Shown here: one piece after another, positions 11,809 to 12,016 of the stretch
Layout of the letters: every line of letters begins with the position of its first letter
Position numbering within the stretch: the first letter of the stretch is position 1
Assembly (NCBI GenBank): GCA_026399445.1
Contig: JAPLRA010000452.1
Coordinates: 1-12,016, forward strand
Length of the DNA stretch: 12,016 bases
Direction: 5' to 3'
Source of the DNA: Sulfuritalea sp.
GTDB taxonomy: Bacteria; Pseudomonadota; Gammaproteobacteria; Burkholderiales; Rhodocyclaceae
Notes under the pieces: model-generated
Database searches by the model: none
The model's input: only the letters and a program-made list of their open reading frames with translations
Told to the model about the DNA's origin: nothing
Program-made: the position numbers and the translations under genes

Positions 11809-11879
11809 AGGTGCTCAAGAATGCTGAAGATGCCCAACAAAAAGAGTTGAGCGCCTTCAGGAAAGTTGAGCATCTTCAG
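11702..11879. repeat. Array of nine 14-bp sites, iteron-like origin candidate
   Basis: The consensus is CTGAAGGTGCTCAA. Plus-strand copies start at 11702, 11740, 11759 (divergent), 11805 and 11824. Minus-strand copies start at 11717, 11782, 11847 and 11866. Opposed copies form inverted repeats: a tight pair at 11702-11730, and 56-bp units at 11740-11795 and 11805-11860 that repeat with a 65-bp period. The array covers the 3' end of the primase-helicase gene and the gap after it, the place where Rep-recognised iterons lie in several satellites and plasmids. The repeats are seen; origin function is inferred. Confidence 0.7.
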
Positions 11880-11908
11880 GGTAATTCTGCTGCTGTCGTG
11901 GTGGAAAT

Positions 11909-12016
11909 ATGACCCCGGCGGCGATCCTCAAAGAGGCGTTTGCGGACGGGGTAAGCCTCGCCCTTTCCCCTGCTGGCACCATCAAGGCAACCGGCGACGG
12001 CGCGGCGGTGAATCGG
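11909..12016 (+). CDS. Start of an unknown phage-type protein, cut by the window edge
   Basis: The ATG at 11909 follows GGTGG and opens a frame that runs to the window edge (36 codons seen). The start MTPAAILKEAFADGVSLALS followed by PAGTIKATGDGAAVNR resembles small phage and island proteins that begin with a helical docking-like domain. I cannot name a function. It begins 29 bp after the last 14-bp repeat and is probably the next gene of the same unit. Confidence 0.6.
   Translation, partial: MTPAAILKEAFADGVSLALSPAGTIKATGDGAAVNR

Larger units (their letters stand above)
5424..12016 (+). mobile_element. Integrated element at tRNA-Pro, satellite-like, right end outside window
   Basis: The tRNA-Pro 3' fragment marks the left boundary and an integrase gene starts 165 bp inside it. 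Inside are a HigBA pair, an AlpA-like regulator, a phage injection-like protein, a primase-helicase and an iteron-like array. No capsid, terminase, tail or conjugation gene appears within the 6.6 kb seen, so it could be a phage satellite, a replicating integrative element or a prophage early region. Confidence 0.75.

Noticed and set aside
11702..11879. CRISPR array
   Set aside because: Repeats are 14 bp, occur in both orientations, are partly within a coding gene, and the spacers between units are themselves repeated. There are no cas genes.

Overview
The window looks like the chromosome of a GC-rich betaproteobacterium, probably near the Rhodocyclales. The support is codon use, NadC, YajD, MaoC and DUF3144 proteins of proteobacterial type, and tRNA genes with beta-type sequences. 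The host assignment is inference. Ordinary chromosomal genes are interrupted at tRNA genes by foreign DNA of two kinds.

Left part (1-3360). The end of nadC is followed by a tRNA-Ser(GGA) gene. The 3' end of this tRNA occurs three times in the same orientation (874-884, 1538-1549, 3301-3312), and a strong terminator follows only the third copy. The simplest reading is two small islets inserted one after the other at the tRNA 3' end. Islet 1 (about 0.65 kb) holds a small Cys/His protein and a DUF3144 protein on the plus strand. Islet 2 (about 1.76 kb) holds three minus-strand genes: a DUF123 (GIY-YIG-like) protein, an unknown protein and a DUF2786 protein. Neither islet carries an integrase.

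Middle part (3360-5423). This is chromosomal backbone: a histidine phosphatase with an internal in-frame gap, a MaoC-type hydratase and tRNA-Arg(TCT) on the minus strand. On the plus strand a paralogue of the islet-1 Cys/His protein sits directly upstream of the HNH nuclease gene yajD. A terminator at 5379-5414 belongs to a minus-strand tRNA-Pro gene that has been split.

Right part (5424-12016, open at the right edge). Only the 3' half of a tRNA-Pro(TGG) gene remains at 5424-5471. It marks one end of an integrated element whose other end lies beyond the window. In order the element carries ATTTAC repeats that may be integrase arm sites, a strong promoter with an operator-like triple repeat, a tyrosine integrase broken by a frameshifting deletion, a HigB/HigA toxin-antitoxin pair, an unknown 177-aa gene, a structured non-coding gap, a small AlpA-like DNA-binding protein, a 25-codon ORF, a phage injection-like virion protein, a 77-aa protein and a 705-aa primase-helicase. 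The 3' end of the primase-helicase gene runs into an array of nine 14-bp sites in both orientations, which resembles an iteron-type replication origin. A further gene starts at 11909. The order integrase, regulator, Rep, iterons recalls phage satellites or replicating integrative elements. The injection-type protein inside the replication operon is the unusual part.
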